Below, piece after piece: positions 31,637 to 43,500 of a stretch of DNA of 64,000 bases. The notes beneath the pieces were generated by a model. The model was not told the DNA's origin. It ran no database searches and saw nothing but the letters and a program-made list of their open reading frames with translations. The position numbers and the translations under genes are program-made. Every line of letters begins with the position of its first letter. Position 1 is the first letter of the stretch. Source of the stretch: Tetracentron sinense (lineage: Eukaryota > Streptophyta > Magnoliopsida > Trochodendrales > Trochodendraceae); assembly GCA_015143295.1 (NCBI GenBank), contig CM026570.1:24993250-25057249 (forward strand), in the 5' to 3' direction.

Positions 31637-33204
31637 GAATTTCGTCCCCGAAATTTATGTACCTTAGGTGAACAAGTGCGGGTACTTTTCGCGGACCTCG
31701 GCTTCTCTCTCTCAAGTAGCGTCTTCTCTAGAGTGATGCTCTCATTGCAAGAGTACAAGAGGAGTGACCTTAGAACGCAATTCTTGCTCCTTCCGGTCTA
31801 AGATTCGAGCCGGTTGTTCCACTAGAGTCAGATCTCCCGAATTTCCAAGGGTTCCAAATCAATGACGTGTGAAGGATCTGAAATATAATTGGTCAACATA
31901 GAGTTATGAAATACATTATGCACACCTGCCATGTGAGGTGGTAAGGTAACCCGATAAGCAACTTCTCCGACCCGGGTGATGATCTCAAAATGACCCACAT
32001 ATCTCGGACTTAGGTTGCCCCGCTTGCCGAATCTCATCACTCCCTTCGTAGGTGAGATCTTAACAAGCACAAAATCTCCGACTTGAAACTCAAGATCTCT
32101 CTAGCGAGTATTGGCATAGCTCTTCTGCCTACTCTGAGCTATTTTTAACCTCTATCTGATCAACTGAACTCTATCCACAGTCTGACCAATGAGCTCGGGA
32201 CCCAAAAGCTTCATCTTGCCAACTTAGTCACAACACAATGGTGAACGACAACTCCTCCCATAAAGTGTCTCAAATGGAGCCATTTGAATACTCGCTTGGT
32301 AGCTATTGTTGTAGGCAAACTCAACCAATGGCAAGTGATCATCCCAACTGCTCTAGAAGTCTAATATGCAAGCCCGTAGCATGTCTTCTATGATCTGGTT
32401 CACCCTCTCAGTTTGCCCATCTATCTGTGGATGAAATGTCGTATTGAAATCTAAATGGGAACCCATAGCTTGCTGAAAACTCTTCCAGAATCTTGAAGTA
32501 AATCTTGGGTCTTGATCAAATACAATGCTGACTGGCACTCCATGCAGACGGACCACTTCTTTGATATAAAGGTTAGCCAACTGGTTGAAATTGAATGTGG
32601 TCTGATATGCAAGAAAATGAGCTGACTTAGTCAATTGGTCAACCACCACCCAAATGACATGAAAGTTCTTAGCCGTCCTTGGCAAACCAACAACAAAATC
32701 CATAAAGATATTTTTCTACTTCTACTCGGGAATAGGAAGAGTCTGAAGAAGTCCTGCCGGTCTGCGGTGTTCGGCCTTCACTTGTTGACACACCAAACAC
32801 TTGGATACATAGGTAGCCATATCATTTTTCATACCTTTCCACTAGAAATACTTCTGAAGGTTCTGGTACATCTTAATACCTCCCAAATGAACAGTGTACT
32901 TGAACTTATGTGCTTCATCCAGAATCTTCTTTCTTAAATCTTCAACATTCGAAACACAAAGTCTACCCTTGAAACAGACTCCACCATCTCTCCAAGAGAA
33001 ATCCTCAAACCCGCTGCTAAGCGAATTGTTCATGGCAGCTTGCAGATCTCCATCATTCCACTGCAAGTCTTTAATCCTGTCCATTACGGTTGGCCTGACC
33101 ATAATGTTAGCCAACAAAGCTCTAGACACTCCCACACTGAAACCCGCATCAAGGCTAGACACCTCTTCAAGTAGCTTTAATTCTTGGACCATCAAGTGTG
33201 CCAA
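31637..33204 (-). pseudogene. pol: Tekay integrase with C-terminal chromodomain remnant
   Basis: The zinc-binding N-terminus lies in 33204-32842 (HLGGIKMYQNLQKYF near its end). The DDE core is in 32703-32353: MDFVVGLPRT, VVDQLTKSAHF (first D), IVFDQDPRFTS (second D) and HPQIDGQTERVNQ (E). The C-terminal part 32070-31828 has RYVGHFEIITRVGEVAYR and ends DPSHVIDLEPL. A decayed chromodomain follows to about 31650, ending REKYPHLF, the usual last residues in Tekay. Stops at 32345, 32220 and within the chromodomain, and frame changes, make it dead. The chromodomain would have guided insertion to marked chromatin. Confidence 0.9.
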
Positions 33205-33216
33205 TAATCCAGTAGG

Positions 33217-33702
33217 TCACTTACTTAGCGCATCTGCCACCACATTTACTTTTTCTGGGTAGTACTGGATAGAGCAATCATAATCCTTGAAGAATTCCAT
33301 CCAACGGCGTTGCCTAAAATTAAGCTCTTTCTGCGAGAACAAATACTTTACACTCTTGTGCTCGGTGAATACTTCAAACTGCGCACCGTACAAGTAGTGT
33401 CTCCAGATCTTGAGAGCAAAGACTAATGCTGCCAATTCCAAATCATGGGTAGGATAGTTCTTCTCGTGGTCTATTAACTGCCGAGAAGCATAGGTAATCA
33501 CATTCCTATGTTGCATAAGAACACAACCTAACCCAATGAGTGAGGCGTCACTATACACCACAAAACCTTCACTACCGGATGGTACAGTCAGGATGGGAGC
33601 GGTGGTAAGACGTTTCTTCAACTCAAGGAAACTCCTCTTACATTTCTCATTCCACTCGAACTTGGCGTTCTTTCGAGTTAGGTGAGTGAGTGGAGCTGCC
33701 AA
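33217..33702 (-). pseudogene. pol: Tekay RNase H
   Basis: A 161-codon open piece reads as gypsy RNase [21 protein letters not shown] (first catalytic D), [20 protein letters not shown] (catalytic E), [18 protein letters not shown] (H in place of D at the usual TDHKS) and NVVADALSK at the end. The TDHKS to TEHKS change affects a conserved acidic residue. Stops separate it from RT and integrase. Confidence 0.9.
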
Positions 33703-33726
33703 ACTGGAAAATTCTTCTACACATCT

Positions 33727-34320
33727 CTAATAATATCCAGCTAGGCTCAAGAAGCTTTGAACCTCTGTCACACTCTTTCGCCTTCCCCATCCTTCCACTG
33801 CTTCTAGCCAAAACTTGCACTTGCTAAGCTTAGCATATAGCTTATGCTCACGGAGTGTCTTTAGTGTGACCCGGAGATGCATCTCGTTCTCCTTCTGTGT
33901 CCTCAAGTACACTAGAATATCATCCACGAACACGATCACAAAGTGGTCAAGAGTCGGCTTGAAGATTCTGTTCATGAGATCCATGAATGATGCCGGAGCA
34001 TTTGTCAAACCAAACGACATGACTAGGAATTCAAAATGCCCATATCTAGTCTTGAACGCAGACTTGGGGATATCCTCGGCCTTTATCTTCAACTGATGGT
34101 AGCCCGACCTTAAATCGATCTTGGATAAATACTTCGCTCCTTGCAACTGATCAAACAAATCATCGATCCTTGGTAAAGGATATTTATTCTTGATAGTGGC
34201 CTTATTCAGTTGCCGATAGTCGATGCACATCCCCATCGAACCATTCTTCTTCTTCACAAACAACACCAGAGCTTCCCAATGTGATACACTTGGGCGGATG
34301 AATCCAAGATCAAGCAATTC
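33727..34320 (-). pseudogene. pol: Tekay reverse transcriptase
   Basis: The open piece 34317-33727 begins [20 protein letters not shown] (usually SPWGAPVLF) and continues [58 protein letters not shown] and the catalytic box [14 protein letters not shown]. An in-frame stop at its end and a frame change upstream disconnect it. Motifs and order are textbook gypsy chromovirus. Confidence 0.95.
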
Positions 34321-34962
34321 ATCAATCTACTCCTTTAGCTCTTTCAACTCTACTTGAGTCATCCTATACGGAGCTTTAGAGATGGGTACCATACCTAGAG
34401 CTAATTTAATCGCAAACTCTATCTCCCTATCCGGTGGCAATCCTGGCAAATCGTCAGGAAAAATATTTAGGAATTCATTCACCACCGAAATGTTCGAGGA
34501 GTTCGGCGCTTCCGGTGCAGAAAGGCTCAAGGCTGCAAATCTAGCTACATCCCTCTTGTTCAAACCCCGAAAATGAAATGGAGGCCCACTTACTGGTTTG
34601 AAGTTAACCACTTTCCCGAAACAGTCCACATGGCCATGGTAGGTGGAAAGCCAATCCATGCCTAAGATGATGTCAAAATCTTAAAAATTCAGGACAATCA
34701 GATCGGTTGGCAATTCTCTAAGACCTACCCGAGTATCACAAGGGAGATATACCTTATCAGTGATGATTGAACTACCCACTGGAGTGGCAATAGCCAGCTT
34801 ACGGTCTAACAGACTTGGCTCCGAAGGGAAAGCTTGAGCAAAACTAGGAGTGACAAAAGAATGAGTCGATCCGGTGTCAATCAACACACGAGCTAAACAG
34901 TCAATTACCAACAAGGTGCTTGAATTGGGTACATAGCTAAGTGTGTCAAAACATGTGCACAA
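34321..34962 (-). pseudogene. pol: Tekay aspartic protease and linker to RT
   Basis: Active-site motif VLIDTGSTHSFVTPSFA lies in 34962-34681. After a frame change, MDWLSTYHGHVDCFGKVVNF (34659 on) is the second protease landmark. The linker with PDDLPGLPPDREIEFAI leads into RT. Confidence 0.9.
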
Positions 34963-35039
34963 ACCATTATTATATACTTAGTATGTTTTTACACAGTAGC
35001 AAACATCATAGTCATACAAACAGAATAAACATCATACAT

Positions 35040-36246
35040 AATTTAATCTATGATTTAAACGTACCTTGCACAACGTTATCGGACGCCTGTGCATCCTGCT
35101 CGAAAATGGAAAACACTCGACCCTAAATTGGCTGGCGAGGCTGCTAGGGCCTCTGACCCTGAGATGGCCTCTGCTGTACTGGCTACCTGACTGGTGGTCT
35201 AGCTCCCTGGGGCTGACTCTGTGGTGGCATCTGCATACCTCCAACTGGGCAATCACGAATTTGATACTCAACACTTCGACAATGAAAGCATCCCCCTGTG
35301 ACTGCTCGGCACACACCCGGCACATGCCTCTTACTACAATAACGGCATACCTCATACGTAGTCGCCCATGGAGCATATGGGGCGGCTCGTGGTGCCTGAG
35401 GTGTAGCACGATGAACGATGGGTGCAACTACTGGCCTCTGATACGGGGTTGGCCTAGCCACTGGTGTTGGGCTTGCCATCCTTAGCCTCTTATCCTGTGG
35501 GCCATACTTGCCTTCCTACAGTCCCTTCTTCCTTAAAAATTCAGCCGACCTCCTCTCGATAATCAATGCTCGCTCGCTTACCTCTCGGCATGATCCAAGA
35601 CATAGAATCTCTACCTTGTCTCGGATGTGATCCCTCAAACCTCCTTGAAATCTCCTCGCCTTCATACTCTCTGTATTGATCAGATGAGGTACAAACCGGA
35701 ATAACTCTACAAACTTGGCCTCTTACTTGGCCACTGACATGCTCCCCTGTCGAAGATTAGAGAACTCGATCTCTTTCTGCTCCCTCACAGATGTCAGAAA
35801 ATACTGCTTATAGAAGACATCGAAGAACTCTCCCCATGCCCACTCCTATCCAACTCGTACCTCATTTCTCTTCCTGGATGCCGCCCTCCACCAATGTTTT
35901 GCTTCTCCTTCCATCATAAATGAGGCTCATCTCACTCTTTGCTCATCAATAGCCCCGAGCACAGAGAATATCTTCACCAACTGCATGATCCACAACTCTG
36001 CCACCGATGGATCCGTGCTCCCATAGAAGGCTAGAGGACTCATCCTCCTGAAAGCTTCCACTCCATTCTGTCAGGGTGGGTGGACCTCAACTAGCCTCTT
36101 TTGCTTTGTTTGACAGCTGCTAGCAATGCAGTTTGCTGAGCCATAATTTTAGCCTGTCTCTCCATGGCTGCAGCAATAGCTTCCATAGCCCGACTCACAT
36201 TAGCCTGGGGAGTACCATCTGGGGTATCCCCATCAGTTACCTCCAT
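35040..36246 (-). pseudogene. gag: Tekay gag
   Basis: A likely start is at 36246 (MEVTDGDTPDGTPQANVSRA). The following helix (AAMERQAKIMAQQTALLAAV) fits the Tekay gag N-terminus. The central gag domain (about 36080-35520) is badly frameshifted. In 35479-35183 two cysteine-rich motifs remain (CRYCSKRHVPGVC and CFHCRSVEYQIRDC), where the second lacks the usual GH. Gag would form the particle and bind RNA. Confidence 0.75.
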
Positions 36247-36463
36247 TTCTATTATTTCTTCCACCTCTCCTAATATCTATAATTCTGAGAAGAAGAAGAC
36301 AATTCATTTAGAAACACACTCATATAAATTATTAAGTCTACGCTTAAACAAAACTCAATTCTCAACAATTTTAACGTCCTAAGTTTGATGTTGCTCCCCT
36401 AAGATTGACATCTTCCTATTTCCTATACTTAATACCTTAGCCCTAAGGACTCTAATGCCTTGA

Positions 36464-36475
36464 GCTCTGATACCA
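36464..36475 (-). other. Primer binding site of the Tekay element
   Basis: The minus strand reads TGGTATCAGAGC, complementary to initiator-Met tRNA, four bases after the LTR end at 36480. Confidence 0.9.
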
Positions 36476-36479
36476 CCTC

Positions 36480-38868
36480 TGTAACGACTCCAAAATCCTA
36501 CAAGGCTAAAATAGGACTTTGGAATCATCATATTTCCTTAACCTGCTTAAATCCGTGACATACAAGGCATACTAACAGGAGTCTCAAAAAATGAGGATAA
36601 TAAAATTTCAATCATAAAAAGTCAAACCATCCTGTAAAATAATAATCCATATATCATAACTCCTCATAAACGAAGTAGTCTAAAACCATCAATAGGGTAA
36701 AACAACTAAGGCAACATCAACTGAAAGTCAAAAAGTGGGATATAAACATCTCTTCCAAAAAGAAATACTAAAAAAAATCAATAGGGATGACTATCAATAT
36801 CCCTAGCCTCCTCCTCAAGAAGCTCACCTTCTTCTCCCTCTTCGGCGTACGCCTCCTCCATCCACGGTTCTTCTCCTAAACTTGAAGACAATGACAAGTC
36901 GACTGAGTATGGGATACTCAGGGGATAAACAAATTAACCACAACATAAAATAACATGAGCTATGATAATATCATAACTTAGTTTATCTATGGTTAATCAT
37001 AATGGATTCATATAACATAGCTATAGTCAGAGTGCGAAGCATATAACATGTCATAACATCATCTTAACTTGTGTACTTATGTAACCCTTATTCGTGAACT
37101 TGAACTTAACATATGCATAGACTCATACATGCATGATTCATAGTGTGTTTGTCCCGTCAACGCATAATCATAATGTTTTTATCCTGACAACGCATAATTT
37201 ATAGTGTTCGACAACACGTAGAGTGAATGTTCGTAATGGGGGATCATTCTTTCATAGCATAACATGAGTGCGACAATGCGTAGAATGGATGTTCGTAGTG
37301 GGGGATCATTCTTTCATGGCATAATTCGCAACATGTTCGTGTCCAATGCATGCATGCTTGTGAGCCAAGTGGACTCATGATACTTGAATACTTACCATGC
37401 GAGGGCACGTGTGCTTGAGTGTTGTGATTGGAATTCGAATGAGTCTTCCCTTAGGTTCCGATCTTCCTTTAGGAAACTCCGCTAGGTTACATCTTCCTAG
37501 TTAGAGAATTCCCAACGTGAAAGATTTTCTTCTAAGGTTTGACCTACCTGAATACCGATCACCATACGAAATAAATAGGGCATAATCTATCATGATACAC
37601 AAAAAATATCAATTTAATTTAGTTTCTTGATAATCAAAAACATCATACTAATATTTATCATTTTTAGACATTTCAACAAACATCTAGAGTGCGTTAATTA
37701 TGGATACTTTGCCCTTTCACATTCTTAACATTCCATCACACCATAAACCAACCACACGATCCAAACATAATCCACATCCATCCCATCCTCCATAATATTT
37801 TCCATCCTCCATACAATTCATCTATAGTATAAACCCATTTTCATCTCTAACAAGCTTAATCCATGCATAATTTGGAAAAACATACACAATCTCCTTTTCT
37901 AACATTTATATCATACTAATACTCACAAAAATCAATAATAGAGTTGAGTTAGGGAGTTTATCGACCTTAAGGATCCTTCCCTTGGGATCCAAATCGCTCC
38001 CGAGATGCTTTGTGGAAGATCTCCAAGCTGATCCTCTTCTTCTTTAAGAGAAATCCTTCTTCTCCAAGCTAAAACCCTCTTAGAACCATAGGTTCTTGCT
38101 CTCCTTATTTTCCAAATTAGGTTAGAAATGGCTTAGAACCCTAAAATCCACGAAATAGAACCCCTATTTATAGCCTAGGGGTTCAAAACCCCAAAATCTG
38201 CAACTTTTAAAAAACTGTGCGCGCTTGCGATCGATCACACTTATAGTGCGATAGATCGCACTTAAACCCAAAAAAAATTCCAAAAACTTGCATGTATGCG
38301 ATCGATCACACTTACATTGCGATCGATTGCACTACCATTGCGATAGATCGCACTTCTATTGTGATAGATCGTAGCCCCTGATTCCAACTGACTTTCCCCA
38401 TTTTGGTATTCTGACCATAACTTTTGACTAGCTTATCGGATTTTGACGATTTAACTTGCGTTGGACTCGACTTTGAAAATGGAACAACTTTGATGTTTTA
38501 CAAAAATCCTAATTTTAAGTTCTTAAAGGTCTAAATGAGATCTAAAGCTGACTAATCTGCAATTTCATCAGACAAAAGTTCTGAAAACCCACTTTTGACT
38601 TAGCTTAGACTCAAAATCTGGAAAAATATTAAACATGAACCTTGAAGAGAATTCTAATACCTTTCTAATGGTTTAATAATCACTCAATTCTGATAAACAG
38701 TGATAAAACTAGAGTTTCCTAAAGTTCAGGGTATGTTAAGACCTCCATCTCTTTACAACTTTGATTAAGCCTAGATCACACCACACTAATTAGATATAAA
38801 TACATATGCATTAAAACATGATAAAGATTATAATACCACTAATACTTGCATAAAAAGCATAAAAAGAT
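36480..38868 (-). repeat. 5' LTR of the minus-strand Tekay element
   Basis: On the plus strand it begins TGTAACGACTCCAAAATCC (LTR end) and runs to about 38868, where the last ~10 bases of the expected terminus (GGGTCTCTACA) are replaced by copia LTR sequence. Length is about 2.4 kb, within the usual range for Tekay (Del). Tandem repeats lie at about 37130-37330, a TATA box (minus-strand TATAAATA) at 38165-38172, and a palindrome array at 38226-38373. Confidence 0.9.
38226..38373 (-). repeat. Palindrome array C' in the Tekay 5' LTR
   Basis: Fourteen-mers start at 38226, 38247, 38297, 38318, 38339 and 38360, with steps of 21, 50, 21, 21 and 21 bp. It is the mirror image of the array at 25284-25431, so both number and spacing have been kept while individual bases differ. 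Confidence 0.9.
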
Positions 38869-39319
38869 TTAGAACTTGCCTACGTCCGCGCCTTTAAGCT
38901 TCCCACTTTAAGGATTTTCCCACGATTCTACTAATCGCACTCTTCTTTATGGGCAGAGAGTAAGCCTTTACAATCATTTTCGCTATCTCAGGATCAAACC
39001 TCTTCAAGAGAGACCCTCTCTTGGATACAAGAAGAACATCTTCTTAACTTGTGCAAGAATACTCAATTCTTGACTTCAACTTTTTCAGAAATTTGTTGGA
39101 TATAAAATCTGAATTTTAAAGCTCCTAATTGAGCTAGGTATGAATGGAATACAAGCTAGTAATCACTCAAAAATGATTGAAATTGAATGCTCAAGTTATG
39201 AGGGATTGGGATTCTAGCTTTTCAATAGAAAAATAGAGTATTGATTGCTGGAGAATATTGAATAATCAAAGTGTGAATGAATAGTATTAGAATCTTGTAT
39301 TTTGTTAATAAATAAGCTC

Positions 39320-39327
39320 TATTTATA
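39320..39327 (-). promoter_or_regulatory. TATA box of the SIRE-type LTR
   Basis: The minus strand reads TATAAATA, 72 bp downstream (in element sense) of the nearest palindrome at 39400. In the other LTR the same position (about 63961-63972) is mutated and no longer reads as a TATA box. Confidence 0.6.
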
Positions 39328-39399
39328 GTTGAGCAAACAATTATAGCCGTTGGGAGCACATTTAATGCGAACTAGCCGTTACACACATTTCCCGCAAGC

Positions 39400-39508
39400 A
39401 CTCGACGACGAGTGAGTAGTAGTCGTCGATGAGTGGGATGACAGAACTCAAATTGAGCTTTCTGTTTTGCCACTCGTCGACGAGTTCTCTGAATTTTCAC
39501 AGAGAACT
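39400..39508 (-). repeat. Palindrome array E (ACTCGTCGACGAGT type) in the SIRE-type LTR
   Basis: Palindrome-like 14-mers start at 39400, 39421 and 39472, with steps of 21 and 51 bp. The last is perfect. It overlaps an inverted repeat with arms GAGTTCTCTG and CAGAGAACTC (39483-39508). Confidence 0.85.
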
Positions 39509-39791
39509 CATTTTCTGGAGACCAAAAAGATGGGAAAAGTTATATAGTCCAAGGGCAATCTTAAGATTATCATTTTAAATAATTTTAGGCCCTAAGAATG
39601 ATGTCCAAATTATTCTAAGTCTCCTAAGGTCTATATAGGTAAACTTTGAGCAATCATTTTCAATGTCTTGAGGACTTTAGAAGGTCCTAGACTTTGACAC
39701 TAGTCTTCATTGAGTAATGATCTTGCTATGGAACTTATGGAGCTTCAAATTTGACTTGGTTTCAAGAATTGGCTTGAGTCCTTGAAGCTTT

Positions 39792-39807
39792 TTCCCTTGA
39801 AGTGACT
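39792..39807. other. LINE target site duplication, left copy
   Basis: TTCCCTTGAAGTGACT occurs here and again at 55460-55475. This 16-bp duplication frames the LINE and proves that it inserted into the SIRE-type LTR. Confidence 0.95.
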
Positions 39808-40134
39808 TTTTTTTTAATTAAAGCCTCTTAGAGGAGAGGGGGGTTAGGCAAACCCCTACCGGTTTATTAATATAATTAAAAATGGGGGGACATAAAACCT
39901 TACCCCTACAGACTCGAAACCAGGGGGGACATAAGCCTTACCCCCCAAAACTCAAAAGACACTAATTAAAAAAAGGAGGGGGGACATAAAACCTTACCCC
40001 TACAGACTCGAAACAAGGGGGGACATAAACCTTACCCCTAAAAACTCAAAAAACACTTATACAAAATTGGGGGGGGGGGGGGGGGGGGGATATGAAACCT
40101 TACCCCTACAGACACAATAAAAACCTTTAAGATT
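39808..40134 (-). repeat. LINE 3' UTR with GGGGGACATAAACCTTACCCC repeats
   Basis: A phrase of the form GGGGACATAAAACCTTACCC is repeated five times between 39886 and 40110, in an A/B pattern (CTACAGACTCGAAA after one form, AAAACTCAAAA after the other). A run of 21 G residues occupies 40069-40089. The poly-A tail is the T run at 39808-39815. Such G-rich repeats near the 3' end might form quadruplexes on one strand. Confidence 0.8.
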
Positions 40135-40139
40135 GAATA
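40135..40139. other. Reina target site duplication, left copy
   Basis: GAATA here and at 45442-45446 directly flank the two LTRs. It is a perfect 5-bp duplication. Confidence 0.95.
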
Positions 40140-40558
40140 TGTTAGAGTTTTAATTTGAGGAATTGTTAGAGTTGTATGGGGTCATGGCTTTTGTAATTGC
40201 TTAGGTACTCCAATAGCTACTGATGTACTCAATTAGCTAAAATAGCAAGTACCAAGTATGATATTGGCTATAATAAGGCTTTGTGGAAGCTGGTACCCGT
40301 AAGGGGTGTAAGGGTTAGTTGGGTTAGTTTGTAACAGCTAGTGACAGCTATAGGAAGTTAGTTACACAGCTGGGGCAGTTAGTTACAAGGGTAGATTTGG
40401 GGTATAAGGGTGAGAGGAATGTAACCAATTGAAAAAAAAGAAAGAAATTCAGTATTCTCTTCCTGCAACTCTATTCTTCTCTATTCTTGTATTTTCTTAA
40501 GGAGGCCTTGCTAACCTCAAACTAGCTACCATTTCTTTTATCAAATTGGTTCATTACA
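40140..40558 (+). repeat. Reina-type element, 5' LTR (419 bp)
   Basis: The LTR starts TGTTAGAGTTTTAATTTG and ends GGTTCATTACA. It differs from the 3' LTR at four positions by direct reading (a base each in GCTTAGGTACTCC, GATGTACTCAA, CTTTGTGGAAG and TTGCTAACC), i.e. just under 1 percent. Confidence 0.97.
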
Positions 40559-40561
40559 ATT

Positions 40562-40574
40562 TGGTATCAGAGCC
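40562..40574 (+). other. Primer binding site of the Reina-type element
   Basis: TGGTATCAGAGCC, complementary to initiator-Met tRNA, lies three bases after the LTR. Confidence 0.95.
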
Positions 40575-40586
40575 AAGATTCTACGA

Positions 40587-43500
40587 TTGATGGCCGAGAC
40601 ACGATCAAATGCTGCCATGGTAGCCACTAATGAAGCCATTGCTTCTCTTCGAGCCACTTCTGATCACCACAGCAAAAGCATTCAAGAGATTCAGAATATC
40701 CAAGAGATTCATACCAGAACAATGAATGAGATGAATCAACATCTCGTGACAATCCTTCAGAAGTTGAACACTGATGACAACAGATCATATGAACCTTCAT
40801 CTACAATCCATAATTCTTCTTTAGTGTCTTTTGGTAGACCTGTTAGGCTTGATTTCCCACGCTTTTCAGGTGATGATCCTGCTAGCTGGGTGTATAAGGC
40901 TAACCAATATTTTGCATATTACCAAACTCCAACTACTGAGAAGCTTTTGGTGGCTTCCTTTCATATGGATCAAGAAGCTCTGGTTTGGTTTCAAGATACA
41001 GAGGAGGCTGGTATTTTCTGTAATTGGGAGGGAATGGTACAAGCTTTACACGTCAGGTTTGGATCAACACCCTATGATGATCCTATGGAAGCCCTTACTA
41101 AGTTGAGACAGACTTCAACAGTAGCTGTTTACAAGTCAGATTTTGAGGCTTTATCAAATAGAATCAAAGGCTTATCTGCAATGCATAAGATGAGCTGCTT
41201 CTTAAGTGGTTTAAAGGATGAGATACGTTTGCCTGTGAGGATGTTAAACCCACAATCATTGAATGCAGCCTTTGGACTGGCTAAGATTCAGGAGGAATAT
41301 TGGACAAGTTGCAAAAGGAGTTCTAGAATTCAGCAGGAAACAGGTAAGCCATCTATCTTGGGTCTTCCTAAAGTCAATACGTTTGTAGAAGCTAAGTCCA
41401 AAATTCCAATCAAAAGAATTTCCCCTGGCCAAATGGAAGAGAGGAAGAAAAAGGGGTTATGCTATAACTGTGATGACAAATGGAGTCCTGGTCATAAATG
41501 CAAAAGTGCCAAAATATTTCTTCTCGAGGGTATTGAGTTGGTGACTGATTCACAATCTGGGGTTAAAATCACTGAGTTGGAAGAAGAACTTGGGAGTTCA
41601 ATCACTGAAGGGGAAAACACTAATACCAATTCTGAGGAGGTTGAGATAACCTTATATGCTCTAATTGGTAACCCCACACCTAAAACTATGAGGATTAGGG
41701 GCAAAATCAATGGAGTGAGTTTGGTAGTTTTGCTAGACACAGGTAGCACCCACAATTTCATTGATGCAGCCTTAATCCCTGGGTTGCAATTGTTGGTTGA
41801 CCACTCTCAGACATTAGAGGTTAAGGTAGCCAATGGTGCTTTGGTAAGGACTCGGGGGTTTTGTGATCAAGTGCCAGTATGCTTACAAGGGAAGGAATTC
41901 TCTATTCAATTCCATGAGTTACCACTTGGAGGATGTGATGTGGTGCTAGGAACTCAGTGGTTAACTACATTGGGTGATATTCAATGGAATTTTCAGTTCT
42001 TGACTATGGAATTCTTTCACCATGGGCACAAAATTAGGCTGCAAGGTTTGAACGAAACTGACTTACATCTCATTGATGGAGATCAATTCCTTAAAGCCCC
42101 AATCAAGAAGGGTTTGTTGGTTCATATTTCAACTCCCTCCTCAACTAAGAAACAGGCTACTCTACATGTGGAAGTGATTGATCTACTTCAAGATTTTGCT
42201 CAGGTTTTTGACACTCCAGTAGGGCTACCTCCTCTCAGGGGACATGAACATCATATCACTCTTAAGGAAGGAGCTCAACCAATTTGCCAGAGGCCATACA
42301 GGTATCCTTTTTATCAAAAGAATGAGATAGAAAAAATAGTTAAAGAATTATTGTCTGTTGGGTCTATAAGGAATAGTTGCAGTCCTTTTGCCTCTCCTGT
42401 TTTGTTGGTGAGGAAGGCAGATGGCTCTTGGCGTATGTGCATTGATTATAGGCAACTTAACTTGAATACCATTAAGGATAAATTTCCTATACCTGTCATT
42501 GATGAATTGCTTGATGAGCTGAATGGTGCCTGCATATTTTCTAAACTTGACTTAAGGTCAGGTTATCATCAAATTAGGATGAGTGAGGAGGACATTCCTA
42601 AAATAGCCTTTAGGACTCATGAGGGGCATTATGAATTTCTGGTTATGCCCTTTGGACTCACTAATGCTCCTTCAACATTTCAGTCCCTAATGAATCAAGT
42701 GTTTAAACCTTTTCTTAGAAGGTTTGTTTTAGTATTTTTTGACGACATTCTGGTGTATAGCAAGTCCCTGGTTGAACATGTCTCTCATCTCAAGGCTGTA
42801 TTGGAGGTGTTAACTAAGGAGCAATTATTTGCAAAGAAATCCAAGTGTGTCTTTGCTTGTGAACAAGTTGAATACTTGGGCCACTTGATTTCTGGTGAGG
42901 GGGTAAGGACTGACCCTAAGAAAACTGTTGCAATGCAACAATGGCCTACCCCAAAGGATGTTAAGGCCTTGAGGGGTTTCTTAGGTCTCACAGGTTATTA
43001 CAGTAAATTTGTGAGAGGGTATGGGCAGATTGCAGCCCCATTGACAGCCCTTTTGAGAAAGAATTCTTTTACTTGGACTGAAGAAGCTGAATTGGCTTTC
43101 CAAAATCTCAAGTCTGCTATGTCCAATCCACCTGTATTAGCTCTTCCCAATTTTAATAAAATGTTTGTGGTGGAGTGTGATGCTTCAGGTGTTGGGTTAG
43201 AGGCTGTCTTGATGCAAGAAGGAAGAGCTATAGCATTTCACAGCCAGGCTCTCAAAGGCAGGAGTTTAGCCTTATCAACTTATGAGAGAGAACTACTGGC
43301 CTTGGTCACTGCTGTGCAAAAATGGAGGCCATATCTGGTTGGTAACTCTTTTCTGGTAAGCACAGATCAGCAGAGCCTTAAGTACATTTTGGAACAGAAA
43401 ATTGGTACACCAGCCCAACAAAAGTGGATCACCAAGTTGCTAGGGTATGCTTTTATTGTTGAATATAAGAAGGGTAAAGAAAATGTGGCGGCTGATGCTT

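Larger units (their letters stand above)
38871..39807 (-). repeat. SIRE-type copia 3' LTR, distal part
   Basis: The stretch 38876-39365 matches the 5' LTR at 63526-64000 closely, with several percent divergence and small indels. The first ~175 bp of the expected LTR end are missing at the junction with the Tekay LTR. The LTR continues at 55476 on the other side of the LINE. Confidence 0.85.

Noticed and set aside
42785..42991. 68-codon minus-strand frame within the Reina polyprotein
   Set aside because: Antisense shadow of the reverse transcriptase coding frame.
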